From assembly GCA_001939145.1 (NCBI GenBank), contig LSRX01000705.1, forward strand, positions 6,220 to 70,219: a DNA stretch of 64,000 bases. Reading direction: 5' to 3'. The notes beneath the pieces were generated by a model that had not been told where the DNA came from, made no database searches, and saw only the letters and a list, made by a program, of their open reading frames with translations. Origin of the DNA: Symbiodinium microadriaticum (taxonomy: Eukaryota; Sar; Dinophyceae; Suessiales; Symbiodiniaceae). Within the stretch, counting starts at the first letter, position 1. Each line of letters opens with the position of its first letter. Of the stretch, positions 23,606-33,813 are shown piece after piece. The translations under genes and the position numbers were made by a program.

Positions 23606-25554
23606 ATGCCGCAAGTAGCGGAGACGGTGCTGGGCGAGGCCGAGCCCGAGGAGGTTCTGCCAGAGGTCTTGGGCCGCATGGAGGACCCGGTTCCGTCTGA
23701 ATTTTTAGAAGCTTGCGAGGTGTCGCCCGGCGTCGAGGACCACAGTCCGCCTACATGTTCCATGAGTTTAAGACAAGATGCAGATCGCGACAAGGCTGGT
23801 GAGCTGGTGCAGCTGCACATAGCCTTCGTCCATCAGATGAAAGCGACACGTCCAGAAATACTGCGTGGTGTTCGCGTTTGGCAACTGTTGCGTTACTTGC
23901 CGTGGGCTTGGCTACGAGGCCAGCTTGAAGATCTGCATGTATTGAGCCAGGAAACTGCCAAGCTCGATGAGTTCTGGTCTCACAGCTGGCGGGGGGCAGG
24001 TTGGGCCAAGTTTACCAACATACTTTACCTCCATAGTTGCATGCCAGCGAGCATTGCAGGGACATTGAGCGCAGGCCTAGCCTTCGGCTTTGTCTCAGCA
24101 GGATTTCTGGGTGCACTAGGGACATATTGCATGCTGTTCGGGTTTGTAGCCTTTTGCATAACCCTGCTGCTCTGGCGTCCGCACAAGTTGGTTTTTCTGG
24201 ACATCGCTTGCATCCATCAGACTGATGAAGAACGAAGGGGAGAGGCAATCATGAGCATGGGTGCTTTCTTGAAGCAGTCGAACTCCATGCTGGTGCTGTG
24301 GGATCCTACCTGGGTGACAAGACTGCCACCTGGATTCCCTTGGTCTAGTCAGTTGCTTCCACTGTGTTTCACCCTAAACCCGAAACCCCAAACCCAAAAC
24401 CCTAAAGTACCTAAACCCTAAACCCTAAACCTAAATCCTTAAACCTAAAAACCGAAAAAACCCTAAACCTCCAGAGCCCTAAACCCCTCTTCCCGGGCAG
24501 CCTGGGCCGAGATCGCTCAGAAGAGGTGGTCAAACGGGCCCAGACAACAAAACCTTATGGGGTTTAGGAGTTAGGGTTTAGGAGTAGGAGTTAGGGTTTA
24601 GGAGTTTAGGGTTTAGGAGTTTAGGGTTTAGGAGTTAGGGGTTTAGGGGTTTAGGGTTTAGGGTTCAAAGTCTTCCGTAAGCCCGGCTCATGTCAGCTAA
24701 GGTGGTGTGTCTTCGAGATAGCTGCCTTTCTACATAGCCACGGGCGCGATGGTGAGGCAGGTCTCCAGCTTGTTCCCCCTTTATTGGGGCCAGCGTTTCT
24801 GGGAGGTCAGATGCTGATCTGGGCAGCGACCATGATATACACCTACATAGAGTCCTTCTTTTCGGAAGGTTCGTTGCTTGAGGGGGAGCACCATCTGATG
24901 CTCGTCGGCGTCGTTGCCCTTCTACTCATCAGTTTGGTGACCCATGCTCTTCGAGGATATGCCCGCAGCGTTCATACGCTGCAAGAGCAGCTGCGTGTCT
25001 TCAAGGCGGAGCAGACGCGCAGCGCTTGCTGCGAGAACGGCCACGAAGACGAATCCCTATGCGACCGTGTGATCATTCTTGAAAGCATAGCTGCGTGGTA
25101 CAATTCACTGGACAGCTTTGAATTGCAAGTGCAGACTGAAGTGCGGATGGCCATTTTCGATCAGCTTGCATACAAAGCCATCTCTTATCAACGCATCTTA
25201 GTTCTTTCAACTCCATATCTCTGGCTTCGTATTGAGCAAGCGACTGTGCATGCAAGCGACCCCGTCCGACAAGTAGTCAATCTGGCACAGGCGCTCACTT
25301 ATTTCCTGGCCATTACCCCTTTGATCCACAAGCTGGTCTTCCGGTTGTGCTTCCGCTTGCGGGCACGATGCTGCAACTTCTGCTTGGACTTCTTTGTGTC
25401 CATGGCCATCGTGATCGCAGCCTTCTCCTTCTACGCTGCTTGCTATGCGATCCAAGTCTATGTCTTCCGCCAAAACGACCGCGAGCTTCTGAGGAGCTTG
25501 ATCTCCATGTTGTCATGGTGGGCTGTCGCAGCGATCCTCTGGCGAAGTACGTAG
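23606..25554 (+). CDS. Multi-pass membrane protein with split TIR-like domain, copy 2 (2 exons, 523 aa)
   Basis: Exon 1 is 23606-24324 and exon 2 is 24702-25554; the spliced product is again exactly 523 residues. All signature motifs of copy 1 are kept: FWSHSW, two membrane helices, FLDIACIHQTDE, VLWDP, and WCVFE created at the splice junction. I count 26 amino-acid differences from copy 1, seven in the exon 1 part and nineteen in the exon 2 part. They include Q122E just before FWSHSW, Q172G, C346R (the first Cys of CSACC), F445T/M448I/D449H and W504R. Length and reading frame are fully conserved, which argues that both copies code for protein. Copy 2 follows copy 1 by about 1.5 kb in the same direction. 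Function is unknown; a TIR-like or HET-like signalling role at a membrane is inference only. Confidence 0.8.
24325..24701 (+). other. GC-AG intron of gene copy 2, with inverted telomere-like arms
   Basis: Donor GC (AAGACT|GCCACC) and acceptor AAG|G before TGG TGT GTC, at the same codon and phase as copy 1. The 377-bp intron keeps the C-strand arm (about 24371-24490), a GC-rich centre and the G-strand arm (about 24553-24666). The repeat arms differ in length and unit order from copy 1, while the flanking intron ends are nearly identical. Confidence 0.8.
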
Positions 25555-25724
25555 GGCTATAGCAAGCCCTAAACCCCTAGACCCTAAACCCCTAGACCCC
25601 TAAGCCCTAAGCCCTATGCCCTAAAGCCCTAAACCCTAAACCCCTAAGCCCTAAACGCTAAACCCTAAGCCTCAAATGACGCTTCGAGCCTGAAGCTTTG
25701 AGCATCGAGCCCTGAACACCCAGA

Positions 25725-25735
25725 GAGTGTGTGTG

Positions 25736-25775
<40 letters not shown>

Positions 25776-25860
25776 TGTTTTTATGTATATAGGTCTCCAA
25801 AGACCATCCTAATAATGGTTTTGTGAGTTAGTTCCATGCTAGTAGTAGATGTGCACCCTC
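25725..25860. repeat. (TA)n microsatellite plus J-type sequence, copy 1
   Basis: A TA run followed by a 65-bp sequence containing AAAGACCATCCTAATAATGG and ending CACCCTC directly before an N. A diverged relative of the 65-bp part lies at 15508-15562. Confidence 0.85.
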
Positions 25861-25861
25861 N

Positions 25862-25903
<42 letters not shown>

Positions 25904-25985
25904 ATTATGGAATTAGGTCCCCAAAGACCATCCTAATAATGGTTTTGTGAGTTAGTTCCATGCTAGTAGTAGATGTGCACCCTCT
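25862..25985. repeat. (TA)n microsatellite plus J-type sequence, copy 2
   Basis: Same layout as the copy just before the N at 25861. The 65-bp part is identical, while the short piece between it and the TA run differs. Confidence 0.85.
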
Positions 25986-26380
25986 TGAACACTGACGGGA
26001 CCCCGCGGGAGCGCCCTCAGTGAAGCCAGCACTCGGACACTTCGTTTGCAGTCGACGCGCGTTGAAAGGTTTGGGGCTCAGGGTTTAGAGTTTAGGGTTT
26101 AGGGTTTAGAGTTTTGGGTCTAGGGTTGAGGGTATGGTTTTGAGGTACATCGTTATCCTCATCGTCATCAACGGCATCATCAGCATCACCCTCCTCATGA
26201 CGCCGTCATCATCATCGTATTTCTTCATTAACTTCATCATCCTACATTTCATGACCTCACCATCATCATCATACCCTAAACCCTAACCCCTAAACCCTAA
26301 ACTCTAGAATGATTATCATGCCAAGGGTCCTGAGCCGGGAAGCTGTTCGAGACCCACTATGGTTTAGGGCTTAGGGTTTA

Positions 26381-26474
26381 GTCCATGTATCCGAATGAAT
26401 GTACTTTGACCCTAAAGTACCTATATAAGGACTACTTTAAGACCAAAGTGTGTACTATAGGAGTGCATGGACCC
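26381..26474. mobile_element. Hairpin family I copy 2
   Basis: Ends GTCCATGTA and GCATGGAC; centre TACCTATATAAGGACTACTT. Confidence 0.75.
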
Positions 26475-27077
26475 CTAGGGTTGGGGAGGGGAATCATTGT
26501 TCGGACCTCTACAGCAGTGCTTGCGGCTCTAGGGTGCAAAGTCTGCAGGGTCGGTCTGATTGTTTAAGGTTTAGGCTTTAGGGTTTCATTATGGTTTAGG
26601 GACCAAGGTTCAGGGTATAGAGTTTAGGGTTTACGTTTTAGGGTTTAGGGTTTAGGGTTTAGGGATTCTGGCACCAGCGTGTTTAGGATTTGGGCCGTGC
26701 CGGGGGCTTTGCGTTCTGATTCGATGCCAAAAATCAGGAACTTTGTCAAAATCTGCTGGTCCGTTCATGGGGAAGATAGCAGGGTAGACCCGCATGCGAG
26801 CATCCATTGAGACCCTAAACCCCAAAGCCTAAACCCTAAGACCCTAAACCCCTAATCCCCTAAACCCTAAACCCCTAAACCCTAAGACCCTAAGACCCTA
26901 AACTCCTAAGACCCTAAACCCTAAACCGATGGTGACCCCTAAGGGAGCAGATGTAACCTCAGCACGCCGCATCCAAGAAGGGCAGCTTCTGTTTCCCCTA
27001 CCCTCAAAGGACTCATTTTAAGGCTTTAGGGTTTTAGGGCTTATAGGGCTTGTAGGGTTTATAGGGCTTTTAGGTTA

Positions 27078-27170
27078 GGGTTTACCCTACGGCTCAAAGG
27101 ACTCATTTTAAGGCTTTTGGGTCCAAAGACCCTTATTGTATACGGCTTCTGGGCTATTTTGGTGCTAAGG
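27078..27170. mobile_element. Repeat family K copy 5
   Basis: AAGGACTCATTTTAAGGC, CCAAAGACCCTTATTGTAT and GGGCTATTTTGGTGC. Confidence 0.7.
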
Positions 27171-28316
27171 GTCGTTTGTAAGGCTTGACATCTCGCGTCA
27201 TCTGCGCCCCTCCGCTGCCACATCAACAACTCAAGCACCTTCGACCTCCCCGCACCACAACAGCCAATCAGAACTTCGCGGAGGACTTGGAGAGAAAGTA
27301 GCTCAAGTAGCCGGCACCTCACGAAAACCCCAAGCCAAAATCCGAAGCCCTAAGCCAAAACCCGAAACCCCAAGCCAAAGCCCGAAAGCCTAAACCAAAA
27401 CCCGAAACCTGAAGGCCTTGAAGCCTAAACGCTGAACCTTAAGCCTTAAACCCGAGCCCCAATCAGTCCTACTCTCCTTCACACTCCCTCGGGCTCCAGT
27501 TGCCGAAATAGTAGGTTACTGGGGTACATAGAACATAGTAAGCTACTACCCACTGAATCCTCAGCCCTCAACCCTAAAACCTTAGGCCCTAAACGCCCCT
27601 AAGCCGTACTATTTGGGCAATCTGGAGCCCTGGGGACAGAAAGCTAAACCCCAAGCCCGAAACCCCTAAAACCTCAAGTCCAAAACCCTAAACCGAACCC
27701 GAAGCAAAACTCTGCTTTTTCGGCGATGGGCGTCCCTGGGGGCCGGGCTGTGTGCCTTACTCCTTCCGCCGCAACCCAGGATTGTTGGAGTTCTTCATTT
27801 AGGGCTTTTAGGGCTTAGTGCTTTTAGGTTTTAGGGTTTAGGGTTTGGGTTTTCAGGTCCTCAGGTTTAGGGTTTTTAGGTTCCCTAAACCCTAAACTTG
27901 TGTTTTCGGTATTTCTGTTCCGGTGCATTTTCAGGGTGTGGCATTTTGGGGTCTTGGGAAGGTGCAAAGTCTCAACATCCCACAGCCTGGACATGAGCAT
28001 CACCCGGGGTTTTGGGTTTAGGGCTTAGGGTTTAGGGCTTTGCATTGAATCTCCGGTTGAAAGCTGCCGGCGCCTGGCCTTACGGATGCCTAGCATCTGA
28101 GGTTTCTTTTGTCGTAGGGCCAGAAACCCAAAACCCTAAACCCTACCCAAAGGCCCCTAAGTCGTTCCTTTTTGGGATTACCATATAGGATTCTAAAAAC
28201 AAACCCTAAACCCTAAATCCTAAACCCTAAACCCCAAACTCTACAAGATCGGCTTCAGAGGTATCCTACGGAAGAGGTTGGGCTTTGGAGTTAGAGCTTC
28301 CCCAGTTTCAATCTCA

Positions 28317-28370
28317 TACTGTTGATATAGTCCTTATTATGGGTCATGCAGGATTTAGATCATCAACTGG
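28317..28370. mobile_element. Hairpin family D copy 2, internally deleted
   Basis: Only the two ends remain (CTGTTGATATAGTCC and GATTTAGATCATCAAC), around a TTATTATGGGTCATGCAG remnant. Confidence 0.65.
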
Positions 28371-28677
28371 CAAGAAAGATCGGGGGCTCGAATCTCTTTC
28401 CAACTCTGCCAAACGCAAAGCACTATCTCCAAGAGCCTTCAACCCTTCCTGACCCCCGAACAACCTACAATAGGAAACCACTGCTGGTTTAGGGTTGAGG
28501 GTTTAGGTACCATTTCGTCACAGACCCTTTATTCGCCTTTCAATTGCAAGCCTTCAACAGGTAGCCTTCCGGCCTACAGACTAGCCCGAATCCTAAACCA
28601 AACCTGAAGCCCCAACCGTTTTTTCGTTCAAGGGCCGGCGGCAATGGCAGCCCTTAAAGGTAGCCTTCATTAGGAAC

Positions 28678-28862
28678 CCAAGGAGCCCAATACACTGTAA
28701 TTAGGGAAGATAGCTTAGATTATCGGGGCCAGAATATTATGGTTTAAGGTGTGTTCCTTAATGAAGGAATATATTCCTTAAGTTATAGGGGCCTTAATAT
28801 TATGGTTTAAGGTTTATATTCCTTACGAACTAAGGGAAATGTTGAGCTCTCTGGGAGCCTTC
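28678..28862. mobile_element. Hairpin family E copy 4, enlarged
   Basis: Outer ends AGGAGCCCAATAC and GAGCTCTCTGGGAGCC, with the inner AATATTATGGTTTAAGGT unit duplicated. Confidence 0.65.
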
Positions 28863-29339
28863 AAAGGGACCCGTTTTGAGGGGAAATCCCGGGGGGGCAG
28901 CCAAAGTCTTTGGAGTCGAACCCTTAGTTCGGGTTGCTTGGGCACCCTGAACCCTACACCCTTAGACTCTAAAGCCCCCAAATTCTTAAGCCCTAAAAAG
29001 TCTCCTGAACTCTTCAACCCTGAAATCTCCTAAACTCTTGAACCCCAAAAATCTCCTAAACTGATGAACCCCCAAATTCTCCTACACTCTTAAACCCCGA
29101 CAATCTCCTCAACAACCCCAAACCCGACCGGAACTGCAACCCTAAATCTTGAACCGTTTCGTATTCGTTGTGTTTGTATTTTCCTTGTATAAGTTCGGGA
29201 AAACCGGTAGGTGTTTCGAAGTTAAGCCCTATAGCACTTCGAAACAACCTTAAATAACGAATCGCAGTCAAGATTAGGAGCTGCAATCCCTACCCGTATA
29301 CCTATACATATGTATACCTAAAAATACATAGTATAGATA

Positions 29340-29355
29340 TGTCTGTCTGTTTGTT

Positions 29356-29403
<48 letters not shown>

Positions 29404-29404
29404 G

Positions 29405-29446
<42 letters not shown>

Positions 29447-29476
29447 ATGTATGTATGTATGTATGTATGTATGTAC
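29340..29476. repeat. (TGTC)n/(TGTA)n tetranucleotide microsatellite
   Basis: About 26 TGTC-type units followed by seven TGTA units. Open frames on both strands across it are simple-repeat artefacts. Confidence 0.95.
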
Positions 29477-29679
29477 GTGTCTGCATGTATGTGTCTGATT
29501 GTTTATTGTTCTGAACAAGCCTGTAAGCAAACGGTCGTGGCTTCCAAATAGCATTAACTATAGCACCCTTATTGCCGAACGTTTGTCAATACCTCAAGCC
29601 AAACCCTTCGGCCATTTTCTTGGCGACATTTGACGCCACCCTAAACCCTGAACCCTAAAATCTATGAGCCCTAAATACT

Positions 29680-29812
29680 AAACCCTAAACCCTATGAGCC
29701 CTAAACCCTAAACCCTAAACCCTATGAGCCCTAAACCCTAAACCCTATGAGCCCGAAACCCTGAACCCTATCAGCCCTAAACCCTAAACCCTATGAGCCC
29801 TATGAGCCCTAA
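29680..29812 (-). repeat. CCCTATGAG-interspersed C-strand array
   Basis: CCCTATGAG alternates with one to three CCCTAAA units, at least six times, making a loose ~22-30 bp higher-order unit. Confidence 0.8.
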
Positions 29813-30331
29813 AACCCCTGGGGGCTAGGTGCCATGGCAGCCAGACCTTCTGAGCGCGGACCTAAGTACGCCGCAGCGTACCAGATCTGGGTTTAGGGTT
29901 TAGGGGTTTAGGGGTTTAGGGTTTAGGGTTTAGGGTTTAGGGTTTTAGGGTTTTAGGGTTTTAGGGTTTTTGTAGAGGAGTCTTACGAGTGTTCTATAGC
30001 GATCTAGGAGTTAGAAGTTTACGGGTGCACTGAGTGGGGTTTTTAAGTGTTTCATAGCGAGTTTGGAGTTAGAAGTTTAGCGGTTTACGGTTTACAAAAA
30101 ATTCGAAATGCTGGATTCCCGGTCTCCTTCCTATGATTTCTTTACATATGTCCTTATTTTTTACGTTGTTTTTTTTGTGCGGCTACATGCAAACTAGGCC
30201 GTCCTACTTTCAGCATAGCCTAGTCTGAAGAAGGAGCAAAAACCCTACACCCTAAATCCTCCCTAAACCTGTTCCGTGCTTAGTGAACGTCATACGCACC
30301 AGCGTAACCCCGGAATAGCCTTGCTTTTTAA

Positions 30332-30425
30332 GGTCTAAATTAGGTTCCCTGTTGGGATCCTTCGTCAACGGTGCCATACTAAATTGGGGACCCAAAACGG
30401 GACCCTAATTTAGAGAACTACCTAT
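30332..30425. mobile_element. Hairpin family C copy 6
   Basis: Right arm intact; the outer left end is eroded. Confidence 0.75.
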
Positions 30426-30682
30426 GTATGTGAACAAATCTAACAAGGAGCCCGAAAAAGGGAGGTTTGACATTGGTCCAGGTAAAGAGTAAACTTTGAA
30501 CCGATTTCTCATGCCCCCCTGAATTAGCCAGGCTGCTTTCGACAGTGATAAAGGAGATCGGACCCCCTAAGCACTAAAATTAAGAGCCTCGAACCTAAAT
30601 CCTCAAAAGGAGACTGAAGGGATTGCAATGCGAACATCTCAAGAAGCTTCTTGAGGGCAAGACAAAAACAACTACCATCAAG

Positions 30683-30793
30683 AGGGTAGTTGTAGATATT
30701 TTAAAAATAGGGGTCCCCTTTTCGCTCCCCAAAACAGTACGGCACCCTTAAAGAAAGGACCGTAAAAGGGACCCTAATTTAGAGAACTACCCA
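30683..30793. mobile_element. Hairpin family C copy 7
   Basis: Complete. AAGA flanks both ends, a possible 4-bp target duplication. Confidence 0.8.
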
Positions 30794-31038
30794 AGAGCAT
30801 TTGCCACTTCCATGCTGCGAGCTGCGGGGACATCAAATTGCTAACAAGGAGCAAAATGCCGTGCCAAGAGGAAGGAGACTGCCCCAGTGCTTACTGCGAC
30901 CTCGGTGTTAGTGATGGTCTAGAGCCTCGTCAGAGCACAAGCCACTTTTCAAGTAGTCGGTGTTTGTTGGATAAAAAGGACCATAGCCGTAAACCTTACC
31001 CCTAAGCAACTACCAAAACCCGAAAGCATTCTGTGTAG

Positions 31039-31550
31039 GACTACGTGCCTGATAACGACAGAACTGAACAAAATCCAACTCGTCAATATGCAACTTTCAT
31101 GGTCTTGACTGACAGCATTGAAGCAGTCTTGAGCGACAGAGGCTGTGCAATCTGTAGCATTCTTCTGGCTTATTCAGGTAGCGTGTCAGTTGTTAGAGTT
31201 TGTAGCAACGCCTTGCAGTGGTCGGGGCGTCTTAATGCCATTCTTCACGAAGAAGCGGCAACGGTGAAATCCAAATATATGGAGAATGTCGTCGAAGAAG
31301 CTGCTAAAGTCACGATTCCACCCATCGTCGGTATCCTGCCTCGCGATATGACTTCAATGATTGACTCCATCAACCAGCAGTTTGAAAAAAAAAACATGAG
31401 GAGGTCATCAAGCCAATGCTACATCATTTTCTGACGAGCAGCTGACGTTTCTCAGTGAGACCTTCAACAAGGACAAGCTCAAGAGCGCATGCTCAGAGCT
31501 CAAAAGTTCTGGATGCTGCAAAGGTTGTTCAAGATGCGCTTACTTTAAGC
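31039..31550 (+). pseudogene. Coding-like fragment with two frame breaks, unknown protein
   Basis: A non-repetitive island between telomere-like blocks. One frame stays open from an AG|GAC site at 31038/31039 (a possible splice acceptor) to an A-rich run at 31385-31394, about 117 codons, including ENVVEEAAKVTIPPIVGIL and DMTSMIDSINQQFEKK. Reading continues plausibly in a second frame (HEEVIKPMLHHF, 31395-31430) and then a third (SDEQLTFLSETFNKDKLKSA), ending at the TAA of a CCCTAAA repeat. Two frame changes within about 45 bases suggest decay, or sequencing error in the A-run. No ATG fits a start. I do not recognise the family. It could be an exon remnant of a larger gene. Confidence 0.4.
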
Positions 31551-32105
31551 CCTAAACCCTAAATTGAAGTTGTAAGTTTATGTACCCTCAAACCTTATAT
31601 GCCCCCAAACCCGTCCCTGACGTTCACACTCAAAAAGCCCAGGCACCCTAAGTTTCAAGGAGCCCCCTGAAAAGGCCCCCCAGCTTGAAGCAGACGACGC
31701 CTATAAACCCTCATGAGACACAAAAACGCGAAATCCGGAACCCTCACACCGAACAAAAACCGATCCCTAAAGCACCAAACCCTTATGCCTTATGCGCCCT
31801 AAACCCAAAGGTCAAGAGCCTAAAGCCTAACCCTAATGTAGGAACCTGATTAAGAAATCCTGGCCCTATAACCCCAAAATATTCGGAATCACACAGGAAC
31901 CCTATTCAAGACCCACTGTTTCTAAATCCGGTTCCCATCTTAAACCCCAAGCTTCCCCAACCCCAAACTTTAAGCTGTCAAACCCTGCTAGATCCTAGGC
32001 CCCCAAAACCTATAGAACCCTAAACTGCGAAGCAGTTCTAAGCCCAAAACCTCTAGTACCAAAACATGAACCCCAAGTACCGATGTCCTTTTAAGGCCTA
32101 AACCC

Positions 32106-32220
32106 CAAGGGTCCAAAGGACATAATAATTAGGTACTTGGTTTACGGATAGTAGTTTTTCGGTTAGTATTTGGGAGAGTTCTTCTCATCATTAAGTACTT
32201 GGACCCTTAGGGAAAGACAT
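32106..32220. mobile_element. Repeat family M copy 3
   Basis: Reference copy: AAGGGTCCAAAGGACATAAT … AAGTACTTGGACCCTTAG. Confidence 0.75.
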
Positions 32221-33068
32221 AAATTAAGTACATAGGTACATGGAGCCTTCCTAAACCCTAAAACTTCAAAGCCCCAAAATCCTAAAGCCCTAAAACCCTA
32301 AACCCTAGAACCCTACAGCCCTAAATCCCTAACACCCTAAAGCCCCAAACCCCTAAACCCCAAAAACCTAGAACCCCAAACCCCTAAACCCCTTAACCCC
32401 CAAACCCCCCAAAACCCGATAACCCCCTAAACCCCCAAGCCCCCCAAAATCCCCTAAAACCCTAAAGCCCCAAGACTCTGTACATCCCTAAAACCTCAAA
32501 GCCCTATAAAGCCCCAAAACCCCGGTACATCCGAGACCTGGCTACAGCGCCGCTTTCCCGGTATCCGCTGCTGGGCTCCGATGCTTGGCTCTCCCGACCT
32601 TCCAGCGCACGGGGCCCAGAGGCTGAAGGCTCCTTTATAGGGCTACCTAGGGTTTAGGGGTTAGGTTTAGGGTTTTGGGTTTAGGTTTTGGGTTTTGGTT
32701 TCAGGGTTTAGGGTTTAGGGTTTAGGGGGGGTTCCTTTATAGGGTTCCTTTAAGGGGGGCTATTGAGGGTTCCTCTAAGGGGGGATTCTTAGGGCCCTGT
32801 AGGGGGTGGCTATTTAAGGTTTAGGGGTTTAGGGTTTTGAGGGTCTTAGGGGCCCTTTAGGGCTCCGTTAAGGGGGGCTAGTTAGGGTTCTTACGGCCTT
32901 GTAGGGTTCCTTTGTTAAGGAGGTGGCTATTTGGGGTTTAGGGGTTTAGGGTTTTTAGGGTCTTAGGTTCCCTTTCCGGGTTCCATTAAGGCTACTTAGG
33001 GTTTAGGGCCTTTGAGGGGGGGCTATTTAGGGTTTAGGGTGAGGGGGTTCCTTGAAAGTGGCTATTTA

Positions 33069-33170
33069 GGGTAGTTGTCTAAATTAGGGTCCAATTTAGA
33101 GTTCTTTTTATAAGGGCTCCGCATTATATCGGGACCCAAGAAGGGATCCTAATTCAGAGAGTTACCTATC
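33069..33170. mobile_element. Hairpin family C copy 8
   Basis: Complete but diverged, inside a G-strand block. Confidence 0.75.
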
Positions 33171-33332
33171 TAGGGTTTGAAAGTGTAGGTTTCCTTTAGA
33201 AGGGAGACTATTTAGGGTTTAGGGTTGAAATTGCGGGTTTTGGGTTCCTTTAAGGGGGAGGGCTATTTAGGTTTAAGGGGGAGCTATTCGGGGCGTAGGG
33301 TTTTCTTAGGGGTCCTATTTAGGGTTTTGGGT

Positions 33333-33813
33333 NNNNNNNNNNNNNNNNNNNNNNNNNNNNNNNNNNNNNNNNNNNNNNNNNNNNNNNNNNNNNNNNNNNN
33401 NNNNNNNNNNNNNNNNNNNNNNNNNNNNNNNNNNNNNNNNNNNNNNNNNNNNNNNNNNNNNNNNNNNNNNNNNNNNNNNNNNNNNNNNNNNNNNNNNNNN
33501 NNNNNNNNNNNNNNNNNNNNNNNNNNNNNNNNNNNNNNNNNNNNNNNNNNNNNNNNNNNNNNNNNNNNNNNNNNNNNNNNNNNNNNNNNNNNNNNNNNNN
33601 NNNNNNNNNNNNNNNNNNNNNNNNNNNNNNNNNNNNNNNNNNNNNNNNNNNNNNNNNNNNNNNNNNNNNNNNNNNNNNNNNNNNNNNNNNNNNNNNNNNN
33701 NNNNNNNNNNNNNNNNNNNNNNNNNNNNNNNNNNNNNNNNNNNNNNNNNNNNNNNNNNNNNNNNNNNNNNNNNNNNNNNNNNNNNNNNNNNNNNNNNNNN
33801 NNNNNNNNNNNNN
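33333..33813. other. Assembly gap (481 N)
   Basis: Run of N followed directly by a poly-T tract. The gap follows degenerate G-strand repeat, so repeat collapse is the likely reason. Open frames drawn across it are artefacts. Confidence 0.98.

Larger units (their letters stand above)
22140..25570. repeat. Tandem duplication unit 2 (~3.4 kb) carrying gene copy 2
   Basis: Direct repeat of the preceding unit in the same orientation. The right edge is in CCCTAAA-type sequence just after the stop codon of gene copy 2. The intron is 32 bp shorter than in unit 1, and a run of Gs near 22612-22625 is longer. The exons hold no frameshift or premature stop, so both copies look maintained. Confidence 0.85.
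25571..28670. repeat. Telomere-like mosaic downstream of the duplicated genes
   Basis: C-strand tract 25560-25680, G-strand 26080-26110 and 26630-26665, C-strand 26815-26930. 26150-26270 is a CATCAT/CATCAC-rich patch. Near 27300-27430 units of the form AAACCCGAAACC recur. Hairpins I2, K5 and D2 are inside. No gene is supported. Confidence 0.6.
28863..31038. repeat. Telomere-like mosaic with microsatellite and C6, C7
   Basis: 28930-29110 has CTCCTAAACTCTTGAACCCC-like units. 29640-29815 has CCCTATGAG-interspersed C-strand units and 29885-29970 a clean G-strand tract. The rest is unique without supported genes. Confidence 0.6.
31551..33332. repeat. Telomere-like mosaic up to the assembly gap
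   Basis: Degenerate C-strand repeats fill 32240-32530. The strand then flips to G-strand repeats with a GGGGGCTATTTAGGGTTTAG-type unit recurring from 32700 to 33300. Hairpins M3 and C8 are inside. Confidence 0.65.

Noticed and set aside
29274..29554. Frames on both strands rich in TDRQ or SVCL repeats
   Set aside because: Direct translation of the TGTC tetranucleotide microsatellite.
29640..29815. CRISPR-like regular repeats
   Set aside because: Units are telomere-derived, spacers are not unique, and the genome is eukaryotic.
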